NCBI GenBank assembly: GCA_024509875.1
Contig: JAMPIV010016267.1
Coordinates: 186,001-250,000, forward strand
From: Oreohelix idahoensis
Taxonomy: Eukaryota > Mollusca > Gastropoda > Stylommatophora > Oreohelicidae
Length of the DNA stretch: 64,000 bases
Direction: 5' to 3'
The translations under genes were made by a program, and so were the position numbers. This document shows, piece after piece, positions 45,701 to 55,983 of this stretch. The notes below the pieces were generated by a model. The model searched no databases and was not told the DNA's origin. It saw only the letters and a list, made by a program, of their open reading frames with translations. Position 1 is the first letter of the stretch. Each line of letters opens with the position of its first letter.

Positions 45701-48700
45701 CGTGTTACTGTTAAAATTTTTGTACATTTCTTGTTATATAATGCTAGTATCTGTATATTGGAACTGTGTACCTAATTTGGTATCTTGAACCTATGTCATT
45801 AATATGGATCAGGAAAACCCTGTTTGGTTCTCAGGGGTCTTAGAGAAGGTAAAGATAGAGTAGAATAAGTCCTTCTTCATGCAAGCCTAAAGAAGCTACT
45901 AACATGAATAATGCAATGGACACAGTCTAACGGTGCAGCACAAGTTACAGCAGAAATCAACATTCCATGAGAACACGAAGTGCTTTAACTCTTAGTATAC
46001 GAGCTAATTTCATGACTACCATTACAGATTTTGCAATAAGTAATTTATTTATAAAGATAACACATAAAGTGTTTTATATCAAAATGTGAAGAAATGAAAC
46101 CCCTATATCATGCACGTAACTAAATTGTTCAGTGGTTTTAAACATGCATTCACCTATACATTTTCGCTATTGACGGGGATCGATCATCGGCCTTTCTAAA
46201 AGGCCGCTCGTATACTAAGAGTTAATACAGGCTTCATGCCAGGGAGCCAACCGCAGTGGTGGCCATGTGATCCTGAAAGAGTGGAACTGAAGAGCAGAGA
46301 AAAAAAATGAAAAGATTTGATATTGCCCTAGTGAATCTCATGTTTTAATTTCCTTCTCTAGCTTAGGTATTCTTGTATTTCTACTGTGGTATTGCTATTA
46401 ATTATGTTTATTTATACTTTGCTCATCCACATGTTCCACATTTGCAGAGTTTTTGTTGGAGACCTCTATTTTTATACTTTATCAAATCTGTTTTGCATGT
46501 TAACCCATATTTCTTTCTTTTCTACTTTGGCAACAAAATAGACAAGATAGCTAGGTCCAAAAGAATAATGGTAAATGCCAATAAATCTGAAATTTTTGTG
46601 ATATATGGCAAAAGCAGTAAAGCAGCTCAACAAGAAATGAGTATTAAGTCTCAGTGAAAAGGTTCAGCTACTGAGTAGCCTATTGGTAAGAATGCTTACT
46701 TGTCAAGGCAAAGTTACCAGGTTTGAAACCTGGGAGTATCTTGCTCCAGTCAACCCAACTCTTGAGTTAGCAAAGGTAGTGAGGTACGGAACTGGTCAAC
46801 CCACATCTTAAAGCTTTGAGCTAATACAGCTGAAGTCTGTGACATTTCACTAAGCTACAGCCGTTTCTGCTATGAGAATACCTTTACCTTTTACTTGGGA
46901 AGTACGGTTAACGGCACCTGCTTGGATAATACAGTCAACAGGTGGCACCCATTACTGGAAATAAAGACTTAGCAGACATGACAATGGGTAGACTGTCTTA
47001 CATATAGAGATCAAAGATATACTCACAGGGAACAAAGATACACTCTGTGAAGCCTGTATTTTAACTGTTACTGTGTTTGAGGAAGAAACATGAGGGGAAA
47101 AAAAGATAAGAAAAAAATAAAACATAATTAGAATATTGGAAGGTGAGCTGATGATAAAGGCTGGGAAGTGACCCTTGTGATATGAGGGTTAAGGATGATA
47201 AAGAGAAACAAAAATGTGCAGTGCATAAATTGTAGAAAGAAACGGATTGAGAACAGCAGAGTTGAAGTGTAGCAGCTTGCTAGAAACTGACTGTGGTAAG
47301 GCATAATCGGTGACCTTCATATTGGAGTAGTTGCCCAAAGAAGAACATGGATAATAAAAAATATTATTAAGTCATTTATGAGATCTGCTGTGCATGAGGC
47401 TGGCAATCTCATCATGTAAAACCAATTGCTACAAAAACCACTGTTGCAAGATCATGTGATTGCTTGGTGCAGACTTCCTGTCAGGAAACCAACTGCAGCA
47501 GTGGCTCCAAATTAAAAGGAAAATGATAATTTAAGAGATCTACAAAGGTCACATAATGTAGTTTGTATGCAGGTGCACTGAAGAGAATCATATGAAGAGA
47601 GAGGTGCTGAAACAGCTTTAACATGTGATACTAGCCGACAACAGCTAAGAGGACTGAACCCTTTAAAGAACAAGCTTGTATCAGTGAGAAAAAGTAATTT
47701 TTGGGAAGATAGGCATATACATGTGCTCCTTATACTCTGAGGAATAAGAACTGTTAATCACTTTATGTTTTTAGGCAGAAGAGTAAAAAAAAGGTTTCTG
47801 TTACTTTTTGGCCTGTAGTGCAAAAATCTATGCCAACTGCAATGGTTGTTTTCATAGGAAAAACTTGTGATCGGCAGTATTCATAGTTTGTAAGATTAGT
47901 TCCCTTGTAGCAATTTGATATCCTCCAATCTCAGCTGTAGGGGAAAGGGGTGATTTGTTTTCAACATTGCCAACGTACTTTTCACTACAATCACCTCCAC
48001 AGGGCACTAGAGAATGTGAAAGCAAAGGACACAGAAAATCGACCACTTTGTGAGAAGAGAAAAGTTGATATTACCTTTCTTCTTAATAAGATAAAAAAAT
48101 ACGGAAAAGAAATGTCAAAGTTACAGGTATTTATACACTCATTTTAAAACGTGTTTCAGAGTGGTGGAAAAGTCTGAGCAGTATGACGCAGGCTGTGAGA
48201 GTTCATTCACCCAATGGTTGTGATGTATGAAAGGTTATTACCCCAATGGTTGTGATGTATGAGAGTTTATTCACCCAGTGGTTGGGATGTATGAGAGTTC
48301 ATTCAACCACTGGTTGTGATGTATGAGAGTTTATTCACCCAATGGTTGTGATGTATGAGAGTTTGTTCACCCAATGGTTGTGATGTATGTGAGTTCATTC
48401 ACCCAATGGTTGTGATGTATATGAGTTCATTCACCCAGTGGTTGTTTACAAACATCACAATCATGGTGATTAGGTTTATGTTCACCTGATTGGCTGTGTG
48501 AGTTAATTTGCCCAGTGTGGTTTAGTGGTGTGTAATTCTGCGACTGGCTTTGAGTGTTGAATAACGAGAATTAGTTAAGTAGTCCGAAATATGTTAAATT
48601 GGATGTGGGAGTGATCAAAGTCTTTCATAGATGTTTTGAGAGAGGGGGACTGAATTACTGGGTTCAGTTTGTCCCGTCTGATAAAAGGTGAACGAACTTC

Positions 48701-51700
48701 TACATTAAAATTTGGTTCGTTGGATTATTTCAGTGTGCACATTGCTAAGACTTTTATGAAGGTCTCTTACATAATGAGCTCTATGTTCCCAGTAGTCTAC
48801 AGTGAAATTTTTTATTATTTCATTTTTATTCAGGCACAGCTGAAAGAAACCAAGGTTAATGAGTCTATCTTCCACGAAAGTTTGGTGAAGAAATATGAGG
48901 TATGTGTAAAAGTGTTACCAGTAATTTCAGTCTTTTTGGTGAACACGTAACAGTCATGAAAGTAAAGCAGAAGTGTATCCATATGGTGCATGAAGCTGGC
49001 AGCTTCATCATGTGAAACAAACCATTACAGAAACCACTGCTGTAGGAGCATGTGTTTTGATGCAGACTTTCTGCATGCGGCCTTTGCATTTGTGGCTCTG
49101 TGCTCTTCAAGAATATTTTTTTTTTAATGATGATTTATCCATATCCTGAAGTTTGTAAATAATACAGTGTGTTGCTAACTTTGGTTATACTCACATTAAT
49201 TCACAACTTGTGATAATAACCAGAATGTCACAGAAAAATTATGCAGACATTAACTTTTTTTTTTCTAACTCATTTATATTGTTTTATTGGTCCTGTAACA
49301 ATAAAACGAAATGAGGTAACAAATAAGATATTTAAGTAATTAAATACATTAAAAAATGTGATATCTGTTATATGGTATTGTTATTTAAAAGTCATATGCT
49401 CATTGTGCTCGTCATCCATCCTTTAGATGCTGAAGTCGTTGCAGGACAAACTTGCACCAATGCATGCAGAACTCCAGTCTTTCTCCAGCTTGCCTCCTGT
49501 GAGTCTTTATTTAGTATTATTATACACTGTTGTATTTTTAAGGAGCAATGACATTGTGATATAGACTCATGTAACCAGAGTTGGAATCAAGAAAAGAGGA
49601 GGTGGAGAGTGAGCTGGAACAAAATAAGTAATATTGGTACCATTCATTCATTACCCTTCAACTGCCTAAGGAGCATAGGCCTTCAACAAATATATGCCAG
49701 ATCCTCCTATCGCATGCCATCAGTTCAAGATTTTTACATGTCCTCATCATTTTCTTTTCTGTCTCCAGTTATCTTCTCCATGTGTATTTTGGTCTACTTC
49801 TGCTTCTTTTACTCAATGGCTACCAGAACAAGGACTGCCTTGTAATGCTATCCATCGCGAGCTTTTGGTCCCAGCAGAATTTTTTTTTTTTTTTAAATGT
49901 GATTGTGCTAATGAAGCGGCATTGGTTGTAGCTCAGAGTTATCCAGACGAAGAAGCAGTTCAATAATTTTGTCCAAAAGGCTGGGATACTAGATGCAGAA
50001 ATTCAGAGAGGACAAGTGAAAGAATGAGATTAAAACAGATCAGATAGAGACTTAGAAATTAGATCAGTTAGGGACAGAAGTAGACCTGAAATAATGATTT
50101 GTCAGAGAAATTCAGGAAATTCATTTCCCTTTTCACGCCGTATGGAGCATGGATCCACTGCTACAGCTGGTCACCCATACAGGAAACCTGCATCAAAGAA
50201 GTCATGTGGTCTGGCAGCTATTTGTTTTACATGATGAGATTGCCAGCATCTTGCACAACCTCATATTGGTTGCCTCTTGCAAACTGCCAGACGGATCAGT
50301 AGCCTTATTCTTTCCTTTTCTCCTCAAAGACCTGCTATATAGAAGTCCTCAAAGACCTGCTATATAGAAGTCCTCAAAGACCTGCTATATAGAAGTCCTC
50401 AAAGACCTGCTATATAGAAGTCCTCAAAGACCTGCTATATAGAAGTCCTCAAAGACCTGCTATATAGAAGTCCTTAAAGACCTGCTATATAGAAGTCCTC
50501 AAAGACCTGCTATATAGAAGTCCTCAAAGACCTGCTATATAGAAGTCTTCAAAGACCTGCTATATAGAAGTCCTCAAAGACCTGCTATATAGAAGTCCTC
50601 AAAGACCTGCTATATAAAAGTCAGCAGTTAAATTTAAAGGTTATCTAACTTTTTCTTTATTGGATTTTTCTTTACACACTTAAATTCATTCTGAATTGAA
50701 TGAGAAAAGTAGTAACTGGAGTGATCTGCCATTGAGATCTATTTTATTGTTAGGCAAGGAACATGCAGGTTATACAAGACATGGTGAATTTTAGATATCT
50801 GAAAGTATGATCGTGAGAGTTTTTACAAGTTATAGTGGGAACTGAGTAAGCTAGTTGAGTTTGAATGTAGCTCTGAGCTTAGAGATATCAATTCAAGCTT
50901 AACTCTCATAGTGTACAGCCAGTTTGCATGCATGAGTACCACAAAGAGTGAGCACTGACACGTTTGAGGCTGTTAACCAGAATATGGCCTATCATTTAGC
51001 CATGACTTACTCAGTTGATTCTGTGGAACAAGTATTTGTGTCAGTTTTATTGTGCATTGTCTGAAAGAGAATTGCTATTTTCCTTTAAGAACACTTTGAT
51101 TTAGATAAGATAAGAGTTGAATAACTGTATCCAGTAAGAGAAGATTGTTAAATGTGAGTCTGGCTAAGTTATGATGAGAGGTGATCTTTGCAGACATGTA
51201 ACCATTATGTCTGGCCTCTTGTTTGCCCTGGGCTACTGGAGAAAGTAACTATTGAGTTTTATATTATAGCCTCTCATGTTTTAGTTTTTCTAGTTTCATG
51301 TAGAGTTCTCATTTTCCATGTATTGTTGCTCAGTGATCATTGTCTTAATTCTTCTTCATTGTCTTTTTTCACCCAGTTTGTTGAGATCCTTTGCATTCAC
51401 TGCCTATTCTTTCTTTCCCTTTGAAGTAGTATACATTAACACTACATTAATTTAAAGGTACTGCTGTTTAATATAAAAAATATGTTTTATTTTTCTATGA
51501 AAGTAAGAACTTGTTTTGTTTTGTTCTTACAGGATCCGTCCGAAGTAAAAATAAGAATAGAACAACAAAAGAAAGAACTGGTTAGTATTTCAACATGTAC
51601 AAATTATTGCTGGATATATTTATTATCTGTTGGTGATAGCCACTCCAGGTTGTTCTTAATGGAGTGCAGAGATGAAAGGATGCTACATTCTATGACCTAA

Positions 51701-54700
51701 GGCATTTACAAATGCTACAAAGATAATTATGTATGGTAATGCTGTGCTTGCCAGATATATTAAATGTATAATACAGTAATGTTAATGTTGGATGAAAGCC
51801 GTCTCTGAAGCTTACTGGGATCGTATTGAGGAATGAGGTCAGATGCTGTTTTTCAAATAATAAAGAAGAATATCTGATAGATTTCACTGAGGTAATTGAT
51901 GTCTTACAACAGGACGCAAAGGTAAAAGGAAGATGCACAGTAAAACTTAAAATGTTGTGTACATTCTTCACACCAAATGCTGGTTTGTATGTACGTTTGG
52001 CTTGTAGTGCTGAACATTAATTTCAACTCCATTGGTTGCATTCCTTAACAAAACAAAACTTATGGTAGGCAAAAAGCATGGTTGGTAAACTTAAAACATA
52101 AACAAATAGTTTTAGGAAAATTAAAGTCATGCCTGAACATCTGAAAAGCGTTTTTGTTTTCAGTTTAGTATCCTTCATTACTGAAAGAAATAGATTTCTA
52201 TAAAACAAGATTAACACTTAAAGGATGAGCAGCCAGTATTTGGGTCGATAATTCTAGGCATTGAAGACGGGAAGCCAGTATTCGGGGTCGGTCGATTTGA
52301 ACTACGTTTTTGTTTCGTTTCATCCCAGTTAGACGTTTTAGATGACTGGGAAGCGGAAGTATAGCCATTTCTTATTATTATTCGAAAGCGGGAAAGTTTG
52401 TTTGCTACTCTTTTGAGTGCTTTGAACATGATAACATCTACTACCTCGAGTAAGTTTTATAAAATTTGTGTTACTTATATTTGATGGCATCTAGTTCATC
52501 TTCTCGCAAGCGACCTACTTGTCTTAGTGCTCAGCAGGCTCTTAGTTTGATAGAAAATGTCAGCGATAATGAAGACGGGTACAGCTGTAGTGAATTCAGT
52601 GTTAGTTCTAGGTCTAGTTCAGCTTCCAGCGATATGGATTCTGAGAATGAAGGTGTTATGTCAGGAAGAGTGGGCGTGGTTCCATCACCTAACATCGATT
52701 CTTCAACATCAGACCCAGTAAGACCTAATTTAGTTTTACGAGAAGGGGAAAGGCAAAATCAGGAGTGTGTCGGCAATGGAGAATGGCACGAGGCAAATGT
52801 GGGTGCACTAACAAGGAACAGCTTTAGATTCCAACCCAAAGATGGAAGAGCAGTGGGTGTGTCAGTAAATTTAAATGAATCATCTATCCCAAACCAGTGT
52901 TTTGAAAGCCTTGTAACATCAGCTATAAGGGAGGAAATTTTAGAAAGCATAAATTGCTTTGCAGAAATTGAAGTGCTGAAGCATTCGTCTTCACTGAAAC
53001 GATCAAGATATACTAGGTGGAACCCAATAAGTGATTATGAGCTGCTAAAATGTTTTGCTCTGCTTCAAGCAGTGGGTGTCGACAAATGGCCAAGTATAAA
53101 AGATTATTTCCCGTTACAAGAGCCTATGTTTCACACTCAATTTTATTCCCAAGTGATGGAGAGAGACAGATTTTTGTCTATATTGCAAACTATGTTGCTT
53201 ATTTGTTAGCCTCTCGCAGAAGGGAAAAGCAAGATAGAGCCCTTTGTTCAAATGTTTTGCTCTAAATTTGTTGCGGCTTACACTCCGAACCAAGGCGTAG
53301 CTATTAACGAAATGATCATAGGGTGGGAAAGGTCAGTGGAAATATAAGCAATATAACGCAAAAAAGCCACACAAATACCACATTAAAAGTTTTGATCTTG
53401 TTGACAGTGAAACAGGTTATGTGCTGAACTTGCTAATATATTATGGATCAGACACCCGCTATGATCCTTCAATCAAAAGAGACTCTGCTGGTGCCAATTC
53501 TGTAAAAAAAATTTGGAACACTTTTGTCTTGTCTGGGAACTGGCTATCACATTTATGCTGACAGGTGGTATACTACAAAATTGTTAGTAAGTGAAATATT
53601 AAATGGAAGCAGTATTAAACTGGAACACTTCAAGCAAACAGTCAGCTTCCCACAGCAGCTGAGGTCTTTGAACCTCAAGCATATGGAGATTAAGTATTAT
53701 ATCAATTTGGAGCAAAGGATACTAGTTGCTGCTTGGAAGGGCAAAAAAAGCTAAACACTCTGTCACAATTATTACCACAAATGGGACTGCTTTGCCTGTC
53801 ATGGTGAAAGGAAAGGAGAAACCTCTTATCATTCATGAATATAACCTTAAAATGAATGGTTACGACAAGGCTGATCAGATGATAGGGTATTACAGCTTTT
53901 TCAACAGAAAATTCTTGTAGTGGTGGAAGAAGATTTTCTTTTGGATATTAGAAATAGCCACCTGTAACTTATATTTTGCACAAATTGACAAGACCAGTTG
54001 GAGTTGGAAAATTGCAGCTTACGTTAAAGTTGTTCAAACAAACACTGATCAGAGAATTATGTGCTTCAGCAGCATCCTGAATGCCTGAAATTAGCCTCAT
54101 GCTAAATCCTCCAATGCCAAGTAAATTATCAGATAACCCATTGGAAAGACTGGAGGGTGCAAAACATATAATGCAAAGAAGCACTAATTTCAGGAGATGC
54201 AAACTTTGTAGCAAACCAGACGACAGGAAAAGGACAAACTATTATTGTGCAGGATGCACTGGCCACCCCCATCTGCACAGAGATGAAATGGCACACTAAA
54301 GTACATATCTCTGATGTTGTGTGTAAGTAGTGTTCTTTGTGAGAACAGTTCAGCATATAGCATATTCTGTGTTCTTTTTCAAGTATTTCTATTTGTAAAT
54401 GTGTGACAGTAGAGTGTATTTCATTTTCTGGATGACACATGAAAAGTATTTAGAGTATAAACTTGAACCAGATTTGGTTTATTTCCAAAATGGATGTAGT
54501 TTACAATAATTTGTAACCTGGATAAGACAACTGATGAATTTGCTGTCTTCAATGGGTAATCCTGATATGTTTTTGTATTTTTTTTTTCAAATTATTTTCT
54601 TCCTTGTCTCTAACTACTTTATACTCATTAAAAAGTATAAACTGAACATATTCAGAATTCTTATTCAATTTCCTTTCCAAATATATATAACATGACCATA

Positions 54701-54933
54701 TTTGTTAAAAACTTTGAAAGAACTGACCCTTACATGGTAACACTATATGAAAAACCTGAGTCGTAGAAAATTCCTTGCGTAACACATGGGAAAACCCCTA
54801 TGTTCTCAAAGAGTTAAGGAACTTTATTCCTATTTTTGGGCAGTCATTAAACATTGTTTGTTTCTATATTTCCTGTCTTTAGGCTGAGTTAGAGAAGCAA
54901 GTGGCAGAGAGTATTGACATCTCCCTTCTGTGA
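39532..54933 (+). CDS. HAUS1: HAUS augmin-like complex subunit 1, eight coding exons
   Basis: HAUS1 is a coiled-coil subunit of augmin, which recruits gamma-tubulin to spindle microtubules for branching nucleation. Exons: 39532-39706, 43978-44110, 44900-45034, 48003-48126, 48834-48899, 49427-49498, 51533-51580, 54883-54933; all have AG/GT borders and compatible phases. They encode 267 residues against about 278 in vertebrates. The start VYAWLENLFGDEPIPEFELN matches the conserved N-terminal WL..(I/L)FGD.PIP motif; the C-terminus DPSEVKIRIEQQKKELAELE matches the family's end, and the rest is heptad-rich coiled coil. Only about 12 N-terminal residues (an upstream exon) are missing. Intron 1 hosts a DNA transposon and the last intron a piggyBac. 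No frame break is seen. Confidence 0.9.
39775..40045 (+). repeat. About 180-bp repeat, left array
   Basis: One and a half units containing cccttctgacgcatcaggca and aagtctggattctatagagt, then aactattctgaaaagtgagg. Matches 43110-43400. It ends directly before the target duplication of the inverted-repeat transposon. Confidence 0.85.
40053..42505. mobile_element. Inverted-repeat DNA transposon, copy 2 (7-bp TSD)
   Basis: Both ends are perfect copies of TAGGTACCACAAAGTG in inverse orientation. GTTATAG flanks it at 40046-40052 and 42506-42512. Length 2453 bp, in HAUS1 intron 1. Its interior is largely unlike copy 1 except for the ends and AATGGTGAAAACCGTAT at 42183-42199. On the - strand a 61-codon ORF lies at 41312-41497; an adjacent open frame upstream (about 41470-41545) suggests a broken longer protein, which I do not recognise. 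It also contains a degenerate telomere-like patch at 41181-41233. Confidence 0.87.
41181..41233. repeat. Degenerate telomere-like motifs in transposon copy 2
   Basis: gtttagggttaacactaact, then ttagggttaaactaacccta and atcctaaacctaac: TTAGGG-like and CCCTAA-like motifs facing each other. Too irregular to be a true interstitial telomere. Confidence 0.55.
42513..43109. other. HAUS1 intron, nothing recognised
   Basis: A chance ORF begins at 42899. No motif was recognised. Confidence 0.4.
43110..43400 (+). repeat. About 180-bp repeat, right array
   Basis: cccttctgaggcatcaggca at 43141 and 43321, a 180-bp period, with tcaatgatatcatggtatgt between. Matches 39775-40045, so one array may once have been continuous. 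Confidence 0.87.
43978..44110 (+). CDS. HAUS1: HAUS1 exon 2 of those seen
   Basis: Acceptor ttttcag, donor gtatgt. Reads RLSAILSRLNMGSDNLSQSG, then VRTLAKLGTLLDIKDSSDT. Phases 1 and 2. Corresponds to the family segment containing LETKDTSL in human. Confidence 0.85.
44900..45034 (+). CDS. HAUS1: HAUS1 exon 3 of those seen (coiled coil)
   Basis: Acceptor ctttcag, donor gtaaga. Reads YFLALQDLDSQLEHVLEQRQ, then EARHLKQLAAKTHSVML. Strong heptad pattern. Phase 2 at both ends. Confidence 0.85.
45125..45475 (-). mobile_element. LINE 3' fragment on the - strand
   Basis: The complement carries decayed RT C-terminal sequence of the LINE at 60846-61590; the + strand shows its reversed motifs (for example cacctcttgttctgctgcct). 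It lies in a HAUS1 intron. Frame broken. Confidence 0.6.
45476..46220. other. HAUS1 intron with small duplications
   Basis: ggtcccttatgctgcaaagc and gggtccctcatgctgcgaag are adjacent near 45510-45560. Otherwise no gene or family was recognised. Confidence 0.4.
46665..46890 (+). repeat. tRNA-derived SINE family B copy
   Basis: Head ctactgagtagcctattggt, B-box region caggtttgaaacctggg, body ctccagtcaacccaactctt, then ggaactggtcaaccc. Same order as 62545-62790. Confidence 0.78.
47388..47515 (+). repeat. SINE-like family A copy
   Basis: tcatcatgtaaaaccaattg, accactgttgcaagatcatg and cagacttcctgtcaggaaac in order. Confidence 0.75.
48003..48126 (+). CDS. HAUS1: HAUS1 exon 4 of those seen
   Basis: Acceptor ctccacag, donor gtattt. 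The first base completes Met, then ALENVKAKDTENRPLCEKRK, VDITFLLNKIKKYGKEMS. Ends on a codon boundary. Confidence 0.85.
48190..48450 (+). repeat. 32-bp minisatellite, about eight copies
   Basis: Unit agagttcattcacccaatgg plus ttgtgatgtatg. Located 64 bp after a HAUS1 donor site. Confidence 0.9.
48834..48899 (+). CDS. HAUS1: HAUS1 exon 5 of those seen
   Basis: 66 nt, acceptor tattcag, donor gtatgt. Encodes AQLKETKVNESIFHESLVKK plus YE; the HESLV motif parallels SHQSLV in human HAUS1. Confidence 0.88.
48990..49100 (+). repeat. SINE-like family A copy
   Basis: cttcatcatgtgaaacaaac, cagaaaccactgctgtagga and gcagactttctgcatgcgg follow the family A order. Confidence 0.65.
49427..49498 (+). CDS. 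HAUS1: HAUS1 exon 6 of those seen
   Basis: 72 nt, acceptor cctttag, donor gtgagt. Encodes MLKSLQDKLAPMHAELQSFS plus SLPP. Confidence 0.88.
49640..49866 (-). mobile_element. LINE 3' end on the - strand
   Basis: The + strand starts with a cattcattcattaccc tail, the reverse of the (GAAT)n tail. It continues with the reverse of the LINE 3' region (aaggagcataggccttcaac), then the FWNPQG region (ccagaacaaggactgccttg). 5'-truncated and decayed. Confidence 0.72.
50140..50340 (-). repeat. SINE-like family A copy feeding a minisatellite
   Basis: ccgtatggagcatggatcca, then catgatgagattgccagcat, then cttgcacaacctcatattgg, as in 12490-12726. Its last part (tcctcaaagacctgctatat) is the first unit of the 25-bp array. 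Confidence 0.75.
50326..50622 (+). repeat. 25-bp minisatellite, about 12 copies
   Basis: Unit ctcaaagacctgctatatag plus aagtc, almost perfect, with only a few single-base changes. The homogeneity points to recent expansion. Confidence 0.95.
50623..51532. other. HAUS1 intron, nothing recognised
   Basis: No repeat family or coding signal was recognised. Confidence 0.4.
51533..51580 (+). CDS. HAUS1: HAUS1 exon 7 of those seen
   Basis: 48 nt, acceptor ttcttacag, donor gttagt. Encodes DPSEVKIRIEQQKKEL, parallel to NPSLAQVKIEEAKREL of human HAUS1. Confidence 0.9.
52215..54813 (+). mobile_element. piggyBac-type transposon in the last HAUS1 intron
   Basis: TTAA at 52211-52214 and 54814-54817. The ends cacttaaaggatgagc and, read inward from the right, ctctttgagaacatag are weakly inverted. 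Length 2599 bp. The left end has two subterminal repeats of agccagtattyggg (52229 and 52271). It encodes a broken transposase in the same orientation as HAUS1. Confidence 0.82.
52484..54299 (+). pseudogene. piggyBac transposase pseudogene
   Basis: ATG at 52484 (MASSSSSRKRPTCLSAQ) opens an acidic Ser-rich N-terminus. The core follows: RWNPISDYELLKCFALLQAV, then DYFPLQEPMFHTQ and VMERDRFLSILQTM. A stop comes at 53209. The remaining pieces are shifted: KYKQYNAKKPHKYHIKSFDL with VDSETGYVL (second catalytic region), GTGYHIYADRWYTTKLLV, a KMNGYDKADQMIGYYSFFNR piece, and CKLCSKPDDRKRTNYYCAGC with H-x-H at the end. These are the standard piggyBac blocks in order (DDE plus Cys-rich C-terminus). Several frameshifts and stops make it inactive. 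Confidence 0.88.
54883..54933 (+). CDS. HAUS1: HAUS1 terminal coding exon
   Basis: Acceptor gtctttag. Encodes AELEKQVAESIDISLL and stop TGA at 54931-54933, aligned with the human end IEAELTRRVDMMEL. Confidence 0.9.
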   Translation, partial: AELEKQVAESIDISLL

Positions 54934-55451
54934 CCTGTACATGTTGCTACTCGAGGACTGTTAATGTTGAAGAATATTGTCCTTTTTATTTTTTTAAATC
55001 ACCTGATTTTTACAGGTTTCACTCAGACAAAAATGTATTCATCTCATCAAATTTTTTTGGGGAGAAATTTATACTAAATGTGTATGACTGTGGAGTTATT
55101 TGAGCTCATGATGCATTAAAAAAAAAAAGTAGTCCCATAGCAGATACTGCCTGTGGGAAGTGAAGTTGGAGACTTCCCCATACTAGGTCCAGCTGCTTTT
55201 ATGAGATGGGGTTACCAGATCCCTTCCTCACTGCGTATTGCCTTCCTTAACTCTTATGATGTAAATAAGCATATTTGTTAAGAGTAAATATCGTAGACTG
55301 GATTTACACAAATACAGAGTAATGAAGATGATTTCAGTTAGGTTCGATATACTTTACATACTTACATGTCACAAGTAACAGTTATGTGGTGTATAATTTA
55401 TTTCCAGTTAATACAGCAGCCATATCCTTATAGAAGATTGAATGCAATAAA
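54934..55451 (+). other. HAUS1 3'UTR candidate
   Basis: AATAAA at 55446-55451 is the first good poly(A) signal after the stop. A diverged family B SINE piece lies at about 55125-55260 inside it. Confidence 0.5.
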
Positions 55452-55481
55452 TCACTAGATTGTCTTTTATCTTCATGATGT

Positions 55482-55970
55482 GTGGGGGTCGGAGTGGAGG
55501 TATGGAGTCAGCCTCAAATTCTAGAAGTACCGGGTTCAATTCCCAGTAGAGGGAATATAATTTGTGGAAATTTTTTTTAAGAACCAGTGGTCCTAATCAT
55601 GACATACTCCCCCTTGGTCTCATGGGTAGTGAGATCGGATGCCTAGCCCTCCCAGATAGGGGTGAAAAAATAAGAGGTCCCGTGTGCAAGTTGCGCACGT
55701 TAAAAATCCCTTGGCAGTTGAAAATCGTAAAGAGTAGGCCATATGGCTGCTGCCCTGACAAAATTTACAAAACAAAAAATTTGGAAAAATCTACCTGCCT
55801 CAAAAAAGTGTATAGAATGTGTGATGCATGTATACACACATCAGGATCCTCGCCAGTGCTACGGATTTCATGCACTGTGCTGAGATCCTCCTTATGTGAT
55901 CTAAAGGCGGAGGTCAGAGCACTGATGGAGTTGTCCGTGTGCAATGAAGATAGTCCTTCAAACCAAACCA
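55482..55970 (+). mobile_element. 489-bp tRNA-derived SINE family G with 13-bp TSD
   Basis: ATCTTCATGATGT at 55469-55481 and 55971-55983. The head has B box ccgggttcaattccc. The body includes cctagccctcccagataggg and a conserved-looking block gttgcgcacgttaaaaatcc, cttggcagttgaaaatcg. The tail ends aaaccaaacca. Long for a SINE. It lies just after the HAUS1 poly(A) signal. Confidence 0.85.
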
Positions 55971-55983
55971 ATCTTCATGATGT

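Noticed and set aside
48190..48450. CRISPR-like regular array
   Set aside because: Tandem repeat without unique spacers, in a eukaryotic intron.
50326..50622. CRISPR-like regular array
   Set aside because: Units are directly adjacent; there are no spacers.
54129..54440. 103-codon ORF on the - strand
   Set aside because: Antisense to the piggyBac Cys-rich end; no motif of its own.
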